Source: Rhodoblastus sp963703385 (GTDB lineage Bacteria > Pseudomonadota > Alphaproteobacteria > Rhizobiales > Beijerinckiaceae). Taken from it: a stretch of DNA of 64,000 nt. The notes under the pieces were generated by a model. It made no database searches and had not been told where the DNA came from. It saw nothing but the letters and a program-made list of their open reading frames with translations. The translations under genes were made by a program, and so were the position numbers. The DNA is taken from NCBI GenBank assembly GCA_963703385.1, contig OY969816.1:1364001-1428000 (forward strand). The letters run 5' to 3'. Of this stretch, positions 44,764 through 53,459 are shown piece by piece. Within the stretch, counting starts at the first letter, position 1. Each line of letters opens with the position of its first letter.

Positions 44764-45669
44764 TTACGCCCGCGCCATTTTCGCCGCGCGAAGCGTGTTG
44801 GCCATCAGCATGGCGATGGTCATCGGCCCGACCCCGCCCGGAACGGGGGTGACGGCGCCAGCGACATCGAGCGCCTCGTCCAGCGCCACGTCGCCGACCA
44901 GCCGCGTCTTGCCGGGCTCGGCCCCCGGAACGCGGTTGATGCCGACATCGATCACCAGCGCCCCCGGCTTGATCCAGTCGCCCCGGATCATCTCCGGCCG
45001 TCCGACCGCCGCGACCAGAATGTCGGCCCGCCGCGCGACCGCGGGCAGATCGCGGGTGCGCGAATGGGCGATGGTGACGGTGGCGTTTTTCGCCAGCAGC
45101 AATTGCGCCATCGGCTTGCCGACGATGTTGGAGCGCCCGACGATCACCGCCTCGGCGCCCGAGATGTCGCGGCCAAGCGCCCTGGCCGCCTCCTCGATCA
45201 GCAGCATGGCGCCGGCCGGGGTGCAGGGAACCAGCGCCCGCGCGGTCAGTCCGGTCGCCAGCAGGCCGACATTGACCGGATGAAAGCCGTCCACGTCCTT
45301 TTCCGGCGCGATCGTCTCCAGCACTTTGGTCGAATCGATCCCGGCAGGGAGCGGCAATTGCACCAGAATGCCGTGAATGGCCGGATCGGCGTTGAGCGTC
45401 CGCACCAGACGGATCAGCTCGGCTTCGGAGGTTGTGGCCGGCAGATCGTGCTGCACCGAATGAAAGCCGCAGGAATGGGCCGCCCTGCCTTTGGATTTGA
45501 CATAGACCTCGCTCGCCGGGTCCTCGCCCACCAGCACGACGGCAAGGCCCGGCTTGACTTTTAAGCCCGCCGCCTCGCGCGCCACGCGGTCCAGCACCGT
45601 CGCCGAGGCGGCCTTGCCGTCGATCAGCAGCGCCTTTTTGGCCGAGGGTTTTATGATTGATTGGGTCAT
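44764..45669 (-). CDS. folD: Bifunctional methylenetetrahydrofolate dehydrogenase / cyclohydrolase
   Basis: 301 residues. It interconverts 5,10-methylene-, methenyl- and 10-formyl-tetrahydrofolate with NADP. Conserved: KPGLAVVLVGEDPASEVYVK with the catalytic Lys region, GILVQLPLPAGID, PEKDVDGFHPVNVG, PCTPAGAMLLIEE, VGRSNIVGKPMAQLLL (NADP fold) and the C-terminal TPVPGGVGPMTIAMLM. In methylotrophs FolD carries C1 flux; nothing here shows that role. Confidence 0.96.
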   Translation of the reverse strand: MTQSIIKPSAKKALLIDGKAASATVLDRVAREAAGLKVKPGLAVVLVGEDPASEVYVKSKGRAAHSCGFHSVQHDLPATTSEAELIRLVRTLNADPAIHGILVQLPLPAGIDSTKVLETIAPEKDVDGFHPVNVGLLATGLTARALVPCTPAGAMLLIEEAARALGRDISGAEAVIVGRSNIVGKPMAQLLLAKNATVTIAHSRTRDLPAVARRADILVAAVGRPEMIRGDWIKPGALVIDVGINRVPGAEPGKTRLVGDVALDEALDVAGAVTPVPGGVGPMTIAMLMANTLRAAKMARA

Positions 45670-45830
45670 TGCGCGGTCCCGTGGGCTTCGTTCTGCTTTT
45701 GGCAGAGCTTGGGCCGCTTGTTAACCCCCGATCGAACGACGCCTCGATTTGATTGCGCGTTTCGACGTGGGGGCGTCTCACGGCCACGACGACGGCCGTC
45801 GCGCTCTTTCGTTTTCCGGGCTGCGGCGGA

Positions 45831-46362
45831 TCACGCTGTGGGGCGGGCGTCTCGGCGCCGCGCTTTATTTCCGGCGCCAAGGCGCGTTCCAGGACGCGTT
45901 CCGTGCCCGAACGCGGGCGCCGTGGCCGCCTGCCCGGCGTTGTCTTCGTCGCGCGACAACAATTCGATCAATGGGCAGACCGGGCGCGCGCCGTCGCCGC
46001 AACGCGCGACGGCCTCCGCGAGCGCGGCTTCCATGCGTCGCAAGTCAGCGATCTTCGCCTGAACGTCGGCGAGATGAATGGAAGCGAGGCGGCTCGCTTC
46101 CGCGCAGGGCTGGTCGCGTTCGCCGACGAGCCGGAGCAGCGTGCGGACCTCGTCGAGCGAAAAGCCGAGTTCGCGCGCCCGCATCACGAAGCGCAGCCGG
46201 CGCTCGTGCCCGGAACTCATAGCTCCGGTAGCCCTTTTCGGTTCGCGGCGGTTCCGGCAGAAGGCCGACCTTCTCGTAATAGCGCACGGTTTCGAGATTG
46301 CAGCCCGTGCGCCGCGCCAGTTCGGCGCGCTGCAGTCGCTCGGGAGAAATCCGCTCGCCCAT
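45831..46362 (-). CDS. merR: Mercury-responsive MerR regulator, frameshifted in this sequence
   Basis: About 176 residues after correction. The winged-helix part ELARRTGCNLETVRYYEKVG and GLLPEPPRTEKGYRSYE are MerR-like. At 46221-46226 (plus-strand GAACTC) the frame slips: gene-strand GAGTTC should be GAGTC, giving SYESGHERRLRFVMRARELG, FSLDEVRTLLRLVGERDQPC and ...VARCGDGARPVCPLIELLS. The three cysteines (in DQPC, ARC and PVC) match the Hg(II) ligands of MerR. It is divergent from merT with the operator between. Confidence 0.9.
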
Positions 46363-46375
46363 CGAAAATTACCCC

Positions 46376-46406
46376 TTGACCCTGTAGTCCCTACAGACCT
46401 TAACGT
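46376..46406 (+). promoter_or_regulatory. merTPA promoter with MerR operator
   Basis: A -35 box TTGACC (46376-46381) and a -10 box TAACGT (46401-46406) are separated by 19 bases, the long spacing typical of MerR-activated promoters. The spacer holds the perfect dyad CTGTAG-TCC-CTACAG (46382-46396). MerR underwinds such a promoter when it binds Hg(II). The merR start is 14 bases away on the other strand, so MerR probably also represses itself. Confidence 0.9.
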
Positions 46407-46447
46407 AGAGAGAAATCGGGCTTCGGGCAATGGGAGAAATGGTCGGC

Positions 46448-46843
46448 ATGAACACGACTTCATCGCAAATCGGCGCCGGCGCGGACCACGCGCCGGCGCA
46501 GGACGCGGCGCCGCGGTTGCTCGCCATGGGCGGGATCCTGGCCGCGCTGGGCGCCGCGTCCTGCTGCGTCATTCCCTTCGCGCTGTTCCTCGCGGGCGTC
46601 AGCGGCGCCTGGATCGGCAATCTGACCGCCCTTGAGCCCTACCAGCCGATCTTCGCCGGCGTCTCCCTCGCTCTCGTCGGCTACGGCGCCTGGCGGCTGC
46701 GGCAACAACGCAAGATGGCCTGCGCGAGCGGCTATTGCGCCACGCCGCAATCCGACCGTCTCGCCAGGATCGGCCTGTGGACGGCGGCCGTGCTCGTCGC
46801 CATCGCCGTCGTCTTCCCCCATGCGGCGCGCTACTTCCTGTGA
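46448..46843 (+). CDS. merT: Mercuric transport protein MerT
   Basis: 131 residues from ATG 46448 (GGGAGA site); ATGs at 46430 and 46439 are in frame. Three membrane helices: the first has the Hg-binding pair C39-C40 (ALGAASCCVIPFALFLAG) with the family block GVSGAWIGNLTALEPYQPIF; C92 and C97 lie in the cytosolic loop (MACASGYCATP). MerT carries Hg(II) across the inner membrane to MerA. Confidence 0.93.
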   Translation: MNTTSSQIGAGADHAPAQDAAPRLLAMGGILAALGAASCCVIPFALFLAGVSGAWIGNLTALEPYQPIFAGVSLALVGYGAWRLRQQRKMACASGYCATPQSDRLARIGLWTAAVLVAIAVVFPHAARYFL

Positions 46844-46889
46844 TGACGCGCCACACCCCTTGCCCCTCGAATGTGAGGACGGAAAAGTC

Positions 46890-47198
46890 ATGAACACGCG
46901 CGCTGCAATTTGGATCGCCGCCGGCCTGCTGCTTTTGCCCTCTGGCGTTTGCGCTGCCGAAACGACCGTGGTTCTCACCGTTCATCACGCCGGCTGCGTG
47001 CTGTGCGGACCGATCGTCAAGCGCACTTTGGCTCAGGTGAAGGGCGTGAAAAGCGTCTCCGTCAGTCAGGCGAACGGCGACGCCGACGTCTCCGCCACTG
47101 TCGATTATGATAGTGTGGAAACCTCGCCGGCGGCGATGATCAAGGCGACGACCGATCGCGGCTATCCGGCCGAAGTCGCCAAGAGTCCGCGAGGCTGA
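46890..47198 (+). CDS. merP: Periplasmic mercury-binding protein MerP
   Basis: 102 residues from ATG 46890. Signal peptide (LLLLPSGVCAAE, cleavage near 23), then a heavy-metal-associated ferredoxin-like fold with Hg ligands C36 and C39. The motif reads HHAGCVLCGPIVKRTL rather than the usual GMTCxxC, so the first residues of the loop differ, while Cys-x-x-Cys is kept. It hands Hg(II) to MerT. The last 18 bases including the stop are duplicated in tandem. Confidence 0.9.
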   Translation: MNTRAAIWIAAGLLLLPSGVCAAETTVVLTVHHAGCVLCGPIVKRTLAQVKGVKSVSVSQANGDADVSATVDYDSVETSPAAMIKATTDRGYPAEVAKSPRG

Positions 47199-47216
47199 AA
47201 GAGTCCGCGAGGCTGA
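47181..47216. repeat. Perfect 18-bp tandem duplication across the merP stop codon
   Basis: AAGAGTCCGCGAGGCTGA at 47181-47198 is repeated exactly at 47199-47216; each copy ends in TGA, the first being the merP stop. The unit contains GAGTC, an intact GANTC site. Confidence 0.9.
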
Positions 47217-47246
47217 CGGCTTGCGACCAGCCCGGAGAACGAAATC

Positions 47247-48671
47247 ATGAGCGATTGCTGTGAAAATAAATTCGGCGCGGCCTATGACCTTGCCGTCGTC
47301 GGCGCCGGATCGGCCGGCTTTTCGGCGGCCATTGCCGCCACCGAACAGGGCGCCCGCGTGGCGCTGATCGGCAGCGGCACGATCGGCGGAACCTGCGTCA
47401 ATATCGGCTGCGTGCCTTCGAAAACGCTGATCCGCGCCGTCGAGACCCTGCACGGCGCGCGAACGGCGGCCCGCTTCGCCGGCGTCGCCGCGCATGCCGA
47501 ACTGGCCGACTGGCAGGCGACCGTTCGCCAGAAGGACGCGCTCGTGGCCCAGTTGCGGCAGTCCAAATATGCCGATCTGCTCTCCGCCTACCCCAATATC
47601 ACTTACCATGACGGGCCGGCGCGTCTGGTCGAAGGCGGCGTCGTCGCCGGCGACAAAAGCATCGCCGCCGAAAAAATCATCGTCGCGACCGGCGCGCGGC
47701 CGGCGATCCCCGCCATTTCCGGGATCGAGGCCATCCCCTATCTGACCAGCACATCCGCGCTCGATCTCGCCGAACTGCCGCGCTCCCTTCTGGTGATCGG
47801 GGCGGGCTATATCGGCGCGGAGCTTGCCCAGATGTTTTCGCGCGCCGGGGTGGCGGTGACTCTCGTCTGCCGTTCCCGCCTGCTGCCCCAGGCGGAACCG
47901 GAAATCGGCGCGGCCTTGGCCGGCTATCTGCGCGAGGAAGGGATCGACATCGTCTCCGGCGCCATTTACCAGGCGATCCACAACACGGAACGCGGCGTGG
48001 CGCTCGTCATTGAACGCGACGGCGAGACGTTCGAGATCGAGTCGGAGAAAGTCCTCGTCGCCACGGGCCGGCGCCCCAACACCGAGAACCTCGGGCTCGA
48101 AGAACTTGGCGTTGCGCTCTCGCCAAAGGGCGCGATCGACGTCGATGAAAGAATGCGGACGACCCGGCCCGGCCTCTATGCCGCGGGCGACGTCACCGGT
48201 CGCGACCAGTTCGTCTATATGGCCGCCCATGGCGCGAAGATCGCGGCGAAGAACGCGCTCAACGGCGACGCCTTGCATTACGACAACAAGGCCATGCCGG
48301 AGATCGTGTTCACCGACCCGCAAGTTGCGAGCGCCGGCCTGACCGAAGCGGCGGCGCGGGAAGTTGGGCTCGACAGCCGCGTCTCGACGATCGGACTCGA
48401 TCAGGTTCCGCGCGCGCTTGCCGCGCGGGACACACGCGGTTTGATCAAGCTCGTCGCCGAGAAGCAGAGCGGCAGATTGCTCGGCGCGCATATTCTCGCG
48501 CCGGAGGGCGCCGACAGCATCCAGACGGCGGTCATGGCGATCCGCTGCGGCCTGACGGTCAAGGAGCTGGCCGACACGATCTTCCCCTATCTCACCACGG
48601 TCGAAGGCCTGAAACTCGCCGCGCTCGCCTTCGACAAGGAGGTCGCCAAACTCTCCTGTTGCGCGGGCTGA
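47247..48671 (+). CDS. merA: Mercuric reductase MerA (without N-terminal metal domain)
   Basis: 474 residues. A FAD/NADPH disulfide oxidoreductase that reduces Hg(II) to volatile Hg(0). The redox pair is C50/C55 in GGTCVNIGCVPSKTLIRA; the FAD sites are VVGAGSAGFSAAIAA and GLYAAGDVTGRDQFVYMAA; the NADPH site is GAGYIGAELAQ. The C-terminal Hg-binding pair C471-C472 (KLSCCAG) and the YLTTVEGLKLAALAF interface block prove MerA. The NmerA heavy-metal domain of many MerA proteins is absent; a short Cys-Cys lead (MSDCCEN) takes its place. Confidence 0.96.
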   Translation: MSDCCENKFGAAYDLAVVGAGSAGFSAAIAATEQGARVALIGSGTIGGTCVNIGCVPSKTLIRAVETLHGARTAARFAGVAAHAELADWQATVRQKDALVAQLRQSKYADLLSAYPNITYHDGPARLVEGGVVAGDKSIAAEKIIVATGARPAIPAISGIEAIPYLTSTSALDLAELPRSLLVIGAGYIGAELAQMFSRAGVAVTLVCRSRLLPQAEPEIGAALAGYLREEGIDIVSGAIYQAIHNTERGVALVIERDGETFEIESEKVLVATGRRPNTENLGLEELGVALSPKGAIDVDERMRTTRPGLYAAGDVTGRDQFVYMAAHGAKIAAKNALNGDALHYDNKAMPEIVFTDPQVASAGLTEAAAREVGLDSRVSTIGLDQVPRALAARDTRGLIKLVAEKQSGRLLGAHILAPEGADSIQTAVMAIRCGLTVKELADTIFPYLTTVEGLKLAALAFDKEVAKLSCCAG

Positions 48672-48824
48672 GCGCCGCCACCCTGGAAGCCGCCGTCGCG
48701 CAGGCAGATGACCGGAAACCCCTATCCCGTTCGGCTCGCCGCGAAGGCAGCGAAGGCCCCAAAGCCGCGAGTCGCCGGAAACGGGAGGATATTGCGGCGC
48801 GTTCCGCCGGCTCGCGTCAGGATC

Positions 48825-48854
48825 GAGCGGTCATTCATGGAGCGGTCATTCATA
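48825..48854. repeat. 15-bp tandem duplication downstream of merA
   Basis: GAGCGGTCATTCAT at 48825-48838 is repeated at 48840-48853 (period 15). It lies in the 218-base gap between merA and the convergent epimerase gene, in which I see no gene. Confidence 0.8.
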
Positions 48855-48889
48855 GAGAGTCATGGCGCAATCCGAAGAAAATTGTCATT

Positions 48890-49750
48890 TCACCGGCGCC
48901 AGACGAATCGCGCGCCGCTGCGGGCGCTCTCGCCCGGCGCCAGAACCCGCATCGACGGCTTGGCGAACAGGTCGCCGTCAAATCCTTCCGGGTCGCCGTG
49001 GCCGGTCCAGGCTTCGAGACAGAGGAAGGGCGCATGAGGACGCGACCACAGCGCGATATGGGGAAAATTCTCCAGCTCCATGCGCAGGCTCGGGCCTTCT
49101 TGCGCCGCAAATTCCAGCCCGGCGCTGCGCGCGTCGAGAAAACACAGCGCCTCTTCGAACAGTTCTGGGGTCAGGGCAAGCTCCCGCCCGCGCAGCGGAA
49201 CGGACCGGCGCCGCGGCGAAAACAGCCCGCCCGGCGCGATCACCGGAACCTCGGCGCGCTCCTCGGCGTCGAAACGCACGACATGCCCGCCGCTCGCCCC
49301 AGGCAGCGGCCAGTTGAAGCCGGGATGAAAGCCGCAGGCGAAGGGCATGGCCACGGCGCCCTCATTCATGACATAAAGAAATAACGACAGTTTATTGTTA
49401 TCGATTATATATTCTACATCCAGGCGGAAATCGAAGGGATAGAGCGCCTGCGTTCGCTCATTGGCGCGCAGCCGCAAGAGGACGCGATTTTCCGCCTGTT
49501 CGACCAGCGCAAATTCCTCGCCGCGCGCAAAGCCGTGCAGGCCGAGCGGGTAACGTCTGCCGCCCGTGAGGACGCCATTGCGCGTCCAGCCGACCACGGG
49601 AAAGAGGATCGGGGCCGATTCAGCCCAGAATTTCGCGTCGCCGGGCCAGATCAATTCCTTGCCGCCGACCCGCCAGCTCTTCAGCTCCGCGCCACGCAAA
49701 GCGATGCGGGCGGAACACGGGCCGGACGAGATTTCCAAATGCGCGCTCAT
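48890..49750 (-). CDS. Aldose 1-epimerase (galactose mutarotase) family protein
   Basis: 286 residues of the beta-sandwich mutarotase fold. GAELKSWRVGGKELIWPGD, LFPVVGWTRNG, LGLHGFARGEEFAL (first active histidine), CGFHPGFNWPLP (second histidine) and CLEAWTGHGDPEGF (catalytic Glu region) fit the LacX/YeaD-like group. It acts on the anomeric carbon of an unidentified sugar or sugar phosphate. Confidence 0.87.
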   Translation of the reverse strand: MSAHLEISSGPCSARIALRGAELKSWRVGGKELIWPGDAKFWAESAPILFPVVGWTRNGVLTGGRRYPLGLHGFARGEEFALVEQAENRVLLRLRANERTQALYPFDFRLDVEYIIDNNKLSLFLYVMNEGAVAMPFACGFHPGFNWPLPGASGGHVVRFDAEERAEVPVIAPGGLFSPRRRSVPLRGRELALTPELFEEALCFLDARSAGLEFAAQEGPSLRMELENFPHIALWSRPHAPFLCLEAWTGHGDPEGFDGDLFAKPSMRVLAPGESARSGARFVWRR

Positions 49751-49791
49751 TGTCTAATCATTCCGGTCTAATCATTCCGGTCTAATCATTC
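49750..49791. repeat. Perfect 14-bp triple tandem repeat between epimerase and ABC ATPase genes
   Basis: GTCTAATCATTCCG occurs three times in a row, at 49750-49763, 49764-49777 and 49778-49791. It fills most of the divergent 76-base gap between two start codons, so it sits in promoter or leader DNA of both genes. Confidence 0.92.
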
Positions 49792-49826
49792 CGCCTTCCG
49801 AAAACTTTCTCAAACCGGGCCTCCAT

Positions 49827-50564
<738 letters not shown>

Positions 50565-50978
50565 TGGTTGAAATCTGACGCGTGGTTCCGGTTCCTGAAT
50601 GACGCAATACGGCGGAAATCGCAAATCTGCAGAAAGGCGGAAGCGACGGCGTAAAGCGGAAATCGGCTGAAGGGCCGCTGTGGGCTGGACAGCGGTCGAA
50701 GGCGCCGCGGGGCGGAAGCGACGGCGCTGAATTTCGGCCGCCGCGACCAATGTCCAGCCTCTTTCGCCCTCCGTCTCGCCGCGATCCTGAAGGCCGAAGG
50801 CGAATTTCTGGTGAAATGAATGGCGCCGTTCTTGAATTGGTCTCGGCATCCGCATTTGCCCGTATCAAAGTGAGACAGGACATGTCAGAGCTCGCAAAAG
50901 CGCGCTTGGTTGAAATCGATCGTCAGAGTTTCGGGACCGTCTGAACGGGACGCAGTCGTAAAATTGATTGGTGGCGCC
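50565..50978. other. Gap with degenerate repeats, no convincing gene
   Basis: About 410 bases. The stretch GGCGGAAGCGACGGCG appears at about 50636-50651 and again at about 50713-50728, among several shorter GCGGAAATCG-like pieces. This looks like a decayed repeat cluster of the kind seen between alphaproteobacterial genes. Confidence 0.5.
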
Positions 50979-51419
50979 ATGGCTGATCATTCCAAGGGGG
51001 AAAAACCCGAGCGGCGGAAGATGGCGTTGATCAGCGCCAGCGATCTCATGCGGGATAGCCTGCTGACGGATTTTCGTGAGGGCGTGGATGCCGACATTGC
51101 CGGCTTTCGCTCTGTGGAGGACTGGATGCGGCAAGATGGCGCCGCAGCTTGCTCCCTGATCGTTTTCCATGCTCACGGCGACCACGGCGGCCACAAAATT
51201 GCTCGTCTCGGTCGCCTTCGGGATTCCGTGGGCGGGCGCCCGGATTTCGTCGTACTGGGTGATTCTGAACGGCCAGCCGACGTCGCACGGTCAATCGAAT
51301 GCGGCGCGCGGGGCTATATTCCGACGAGTTCTTCGCCCGACCTTATGATCGAGGCGATCAGGTTCGTCCTGCTCGGGGGCGTTTACTGCCCACCCTGCCA
51401 TCGTCAGGGTTCACGATAA
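50979..51419 (+). CDS. Receiver-like domain protein lacking an output domain
   Basis: 146 residues from ATG 50979. It resembles the N-terminal part of LuxR/NarL regulators: MALISASDLMRDSLLTDF, a central strand CSLIVFHAHGDHGG, FVVLGDSERPADVARSIE, and the typical ARGYIPTSSSPDLMIEAIRF-VLLGGVYCPP end. The place of the phospho-Asp is taken by FHAHG, so it may not be phosphorylated, and the HTH domain expected after YCPP is missing. The next 650 bases hold no HTH either. It is either a stand-alone pseudo-receiver or a truncated relic. Confidence 0.6.
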   Translation: MADHSKGEKPERRKMALISASDLMRDSLLTDFREGVDADIAGFRSVEDWMRQDGAAACSLIVFHAHGDHGGHKIARLGRLRDSVGGRPDFVVLGDSERPADVARSIECGARGYIPTSSSPDLMIEAIRFVLLGGVYCPPCHRQGSR

Positions 51420-52076
51420 AGACGCAAGATTGGAACAGCGCTGTGTCGATTTGGGACAGCCGGAAACCGACATAAAGGCCCGCTTCGAGCCGAACGCGTC
51501 CATCTCGCGAGGGCGCCAGCCGCCGGATTTTGACGACTGGGCGGCCCGCGGAAAAGCGGACGCCGGTTTTTTGCTGGAACGATCCGAAAGCAAGCGATTT
51601 TGCAATCGATTGCCATTCGACCGAACCGCAACCGCCTCTGGCGCCAGTTGAAAACGCTGCCGCGCGCGCGGGGCCGAAGTCCTCGCGTCATGGCCTGCGA
51701 CAGGATTGTCGACACGCCCCGATCCGCCCGCCCCGGACAGCCCTTTCGCCCCAGCCGCCCATTGCGCACAAAATTTTGATTGCAAAATTACATTAACAAA
51801 CCTTGATGACCTGCGCAGCCTTACGTAATTGTAATTACAAGCCTTTCCTGACAACGTTTAACAGTATACAAACGAATAAATATTGGATGGATCACTATTT
51901 TATACATGTTTTTAACATTTTATTTACCTACAGCTTGCTATCGTTAACGAAATGATGTTGCGGAATTCAAAATGTTTACCTTAAGCGCGACATCCATATT
52001 GGCGCCCTGGAAACCATTCGGGGACGCTTGAAACCTTGCCTCTCGGAGGGTCAGTTTTGGTTGACAGGAGGCGGCC
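51420..52076. other. 650-base gap with a very AT-rich island
   Basis: The first half (51420-51780) is GC-rich without a convincing gene. The second half is extreme for this genome: G+C is 20/60 at 51841-51900 and 17/60 at 51901-51960, with palindromes such as TAATTGTAATTA (about 51826-51837). It probably holds the promoter of the PAS_5 gene; an integration scar or a nucleoid-protein-silenced site are alternatives. Confidence 0.6.
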
Positions 52077-52646
52077 ATGAAACATCGTCTCACGATGGCG
52101 CTGTACCAATATTGGCTGGGCATACGCTCATCGGCGACGATTCCCAACGTCAGGAACATGGAGCACGCGGCAATACGCGACATATTGCCGAATGTCTTCA
52201 TTCTCGAGGGCGCGACGCTGGAAACGGTCACGATCAATTTTTCCGGCGCCATGATGAACCGCTTTTATGCGCTGGACGAGTTCGGGACGAGTTTTTTCGA
52301 CCTCTGGAACGAGTGGGACCGCGATGACATCAGGAACACGATCCAGACCGTTTCAGCGCTCAAGCTTCCGATGCTGATCGGCGCCGCCGCCATTCCAGAC
52401 CATGAAAGGGCAAGCTATTTCGAGGTCTTGCTGCTGCCGTTCCGCAAGAACATCAACATTCTCGGATCCATCGTTCAGGTTGACGAGGCGCGCTGGATCA
52501 AGGCGCCGCTTGGCCCATTGCATGTGATTTCCACGCGCATCCTGCACGCGGAACTCGAAACGCCGAACCGTCGCTTCGGAAAGAAACCGGCGCCGCAAGC
52601 CGCAAGACCGACGCTCATCGTTTACGACGGGCTCAAACGCAAGTAA
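52077..52646 (+). CDS. PAS_5 domain protein
   Basis: 189 residues. MKHRLTMALYQYWLGIRSSA, then the PAS_5 core: HAAIRDILPNVFILEGATLE, FSGAMMNRFYALDEFGTSFF and the PDHERASYFEVLLLPFRKN strands. These single-domain proteins are widespread in alphaproteobacteria as presumed sensors without known output. It is preceded by a strongly AT-rich region. Confidence 0.82.
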   Translation: MKHRLTMALYQYWLGIRSSATIPNVRNMEHAAIRDILPNVFILEGATLETVTINFSGAMMNRFYALDEFGTSFFDLWNEWDRDDIRNTIQTVSALKLPMLIGAAAIPDHERASYFEVLLLPFRKNINILGSIVQVDEARWIKAPLGPLHVISTRILHAELETPNRRFGKKPAPQAARPTLIVYDGLKRK

Positions 52647-52726
52647 TTCGACCAGTGCTTTGCGCTATCGACAATCCGGTCGTCAAAGAGCCGCCGCCGG
52701 CGCCCCGGACTTTTCAAAGACGAGCT

Positions 52727-53459
52727 TCACCCCAGGCGCCGGAGCATGGCGCGGGTCTGTTCCGCCGCCGCCGCCACAACGCCCGCGTCGCGGCCGCGCA
52801 AGATGATCTGATTGTAAAATCTTCCGTCCCGCAGGGATGGATAGGAGCCGATCGACAGTTGCGGAAACGCCTTGGCGATTTCGGCAAGGCCCGCGGCGTA
52901 AGCGCCTTCCTGCAGGCCAAGGGCCTCGACCGTTTCCGACAGGATGGTCGCGCCGCGGACGAGTTTCGGCGCCACGTCGTCGAGCATGGCCTGCATCACC
53001 GCCGGCACCCCGGCCATGACGATCACATTGCCGATCCAGAACCCGGGCGCCTTCGAGAGCGGATTGGCCACCAGTTCGGCGCCCTGCGGGATGCGCGCCA
53101 TGCGCCGGCGCGCCTCGTTGAGATCCTCGGGCCTGATCCGCTCCAGCAGCAAGGCGATCGCGCGCGGATCCTCGGAAAGCCCGACCCCAAAGGCCCTGGC
53201 GACCGCGTCGGCGGTGATGTCGTCATGAGTTCGGGCCGATGCCGCCGGTGGTGAAGACATAATCGTAACGCGCGCGCAAGGCGTTGAGCGCGGCGACGAT
53301 TTCCTCCTCGACATCCGGCACGACCCTTATTTCGCGGGCCTCGACGCCGATCTGAAGCAGGTAGTGGACGATATATGGGCTGTTGGTGTCGCGCGTGCGC
53401 CCCGAAAGGATTTCATCGCCGATCACCAGGACGGCGGCGGTGACGCGCCGGTCATTCAT
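52727..53459 (-). CDS. CinA/MoaB-like molybdopterin-binding domain protein, frameshifted in this sequence
   Basis: About 243 residues after correction, from ATG 53459 (MNDRRVTAAVLVIGDEILSG). The MPT-binding motif is split by the slip: upstream reads YVFTTGGIGPNS-stop, the next frame reads THDDITADAVARAFGVGL; together TTGGIGPTHDDITADAV is the CinA N-terminal signature. Gene-strand GAACTC at about 53227-53232 should be GACTC. CinA-N proteins bind a pterin or ADP-ribose-type ligand; the C-terminal amidase domain of full CinA is absent. The start overlaps the FkbM gene end by eight bases. Confidence 0.88.
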
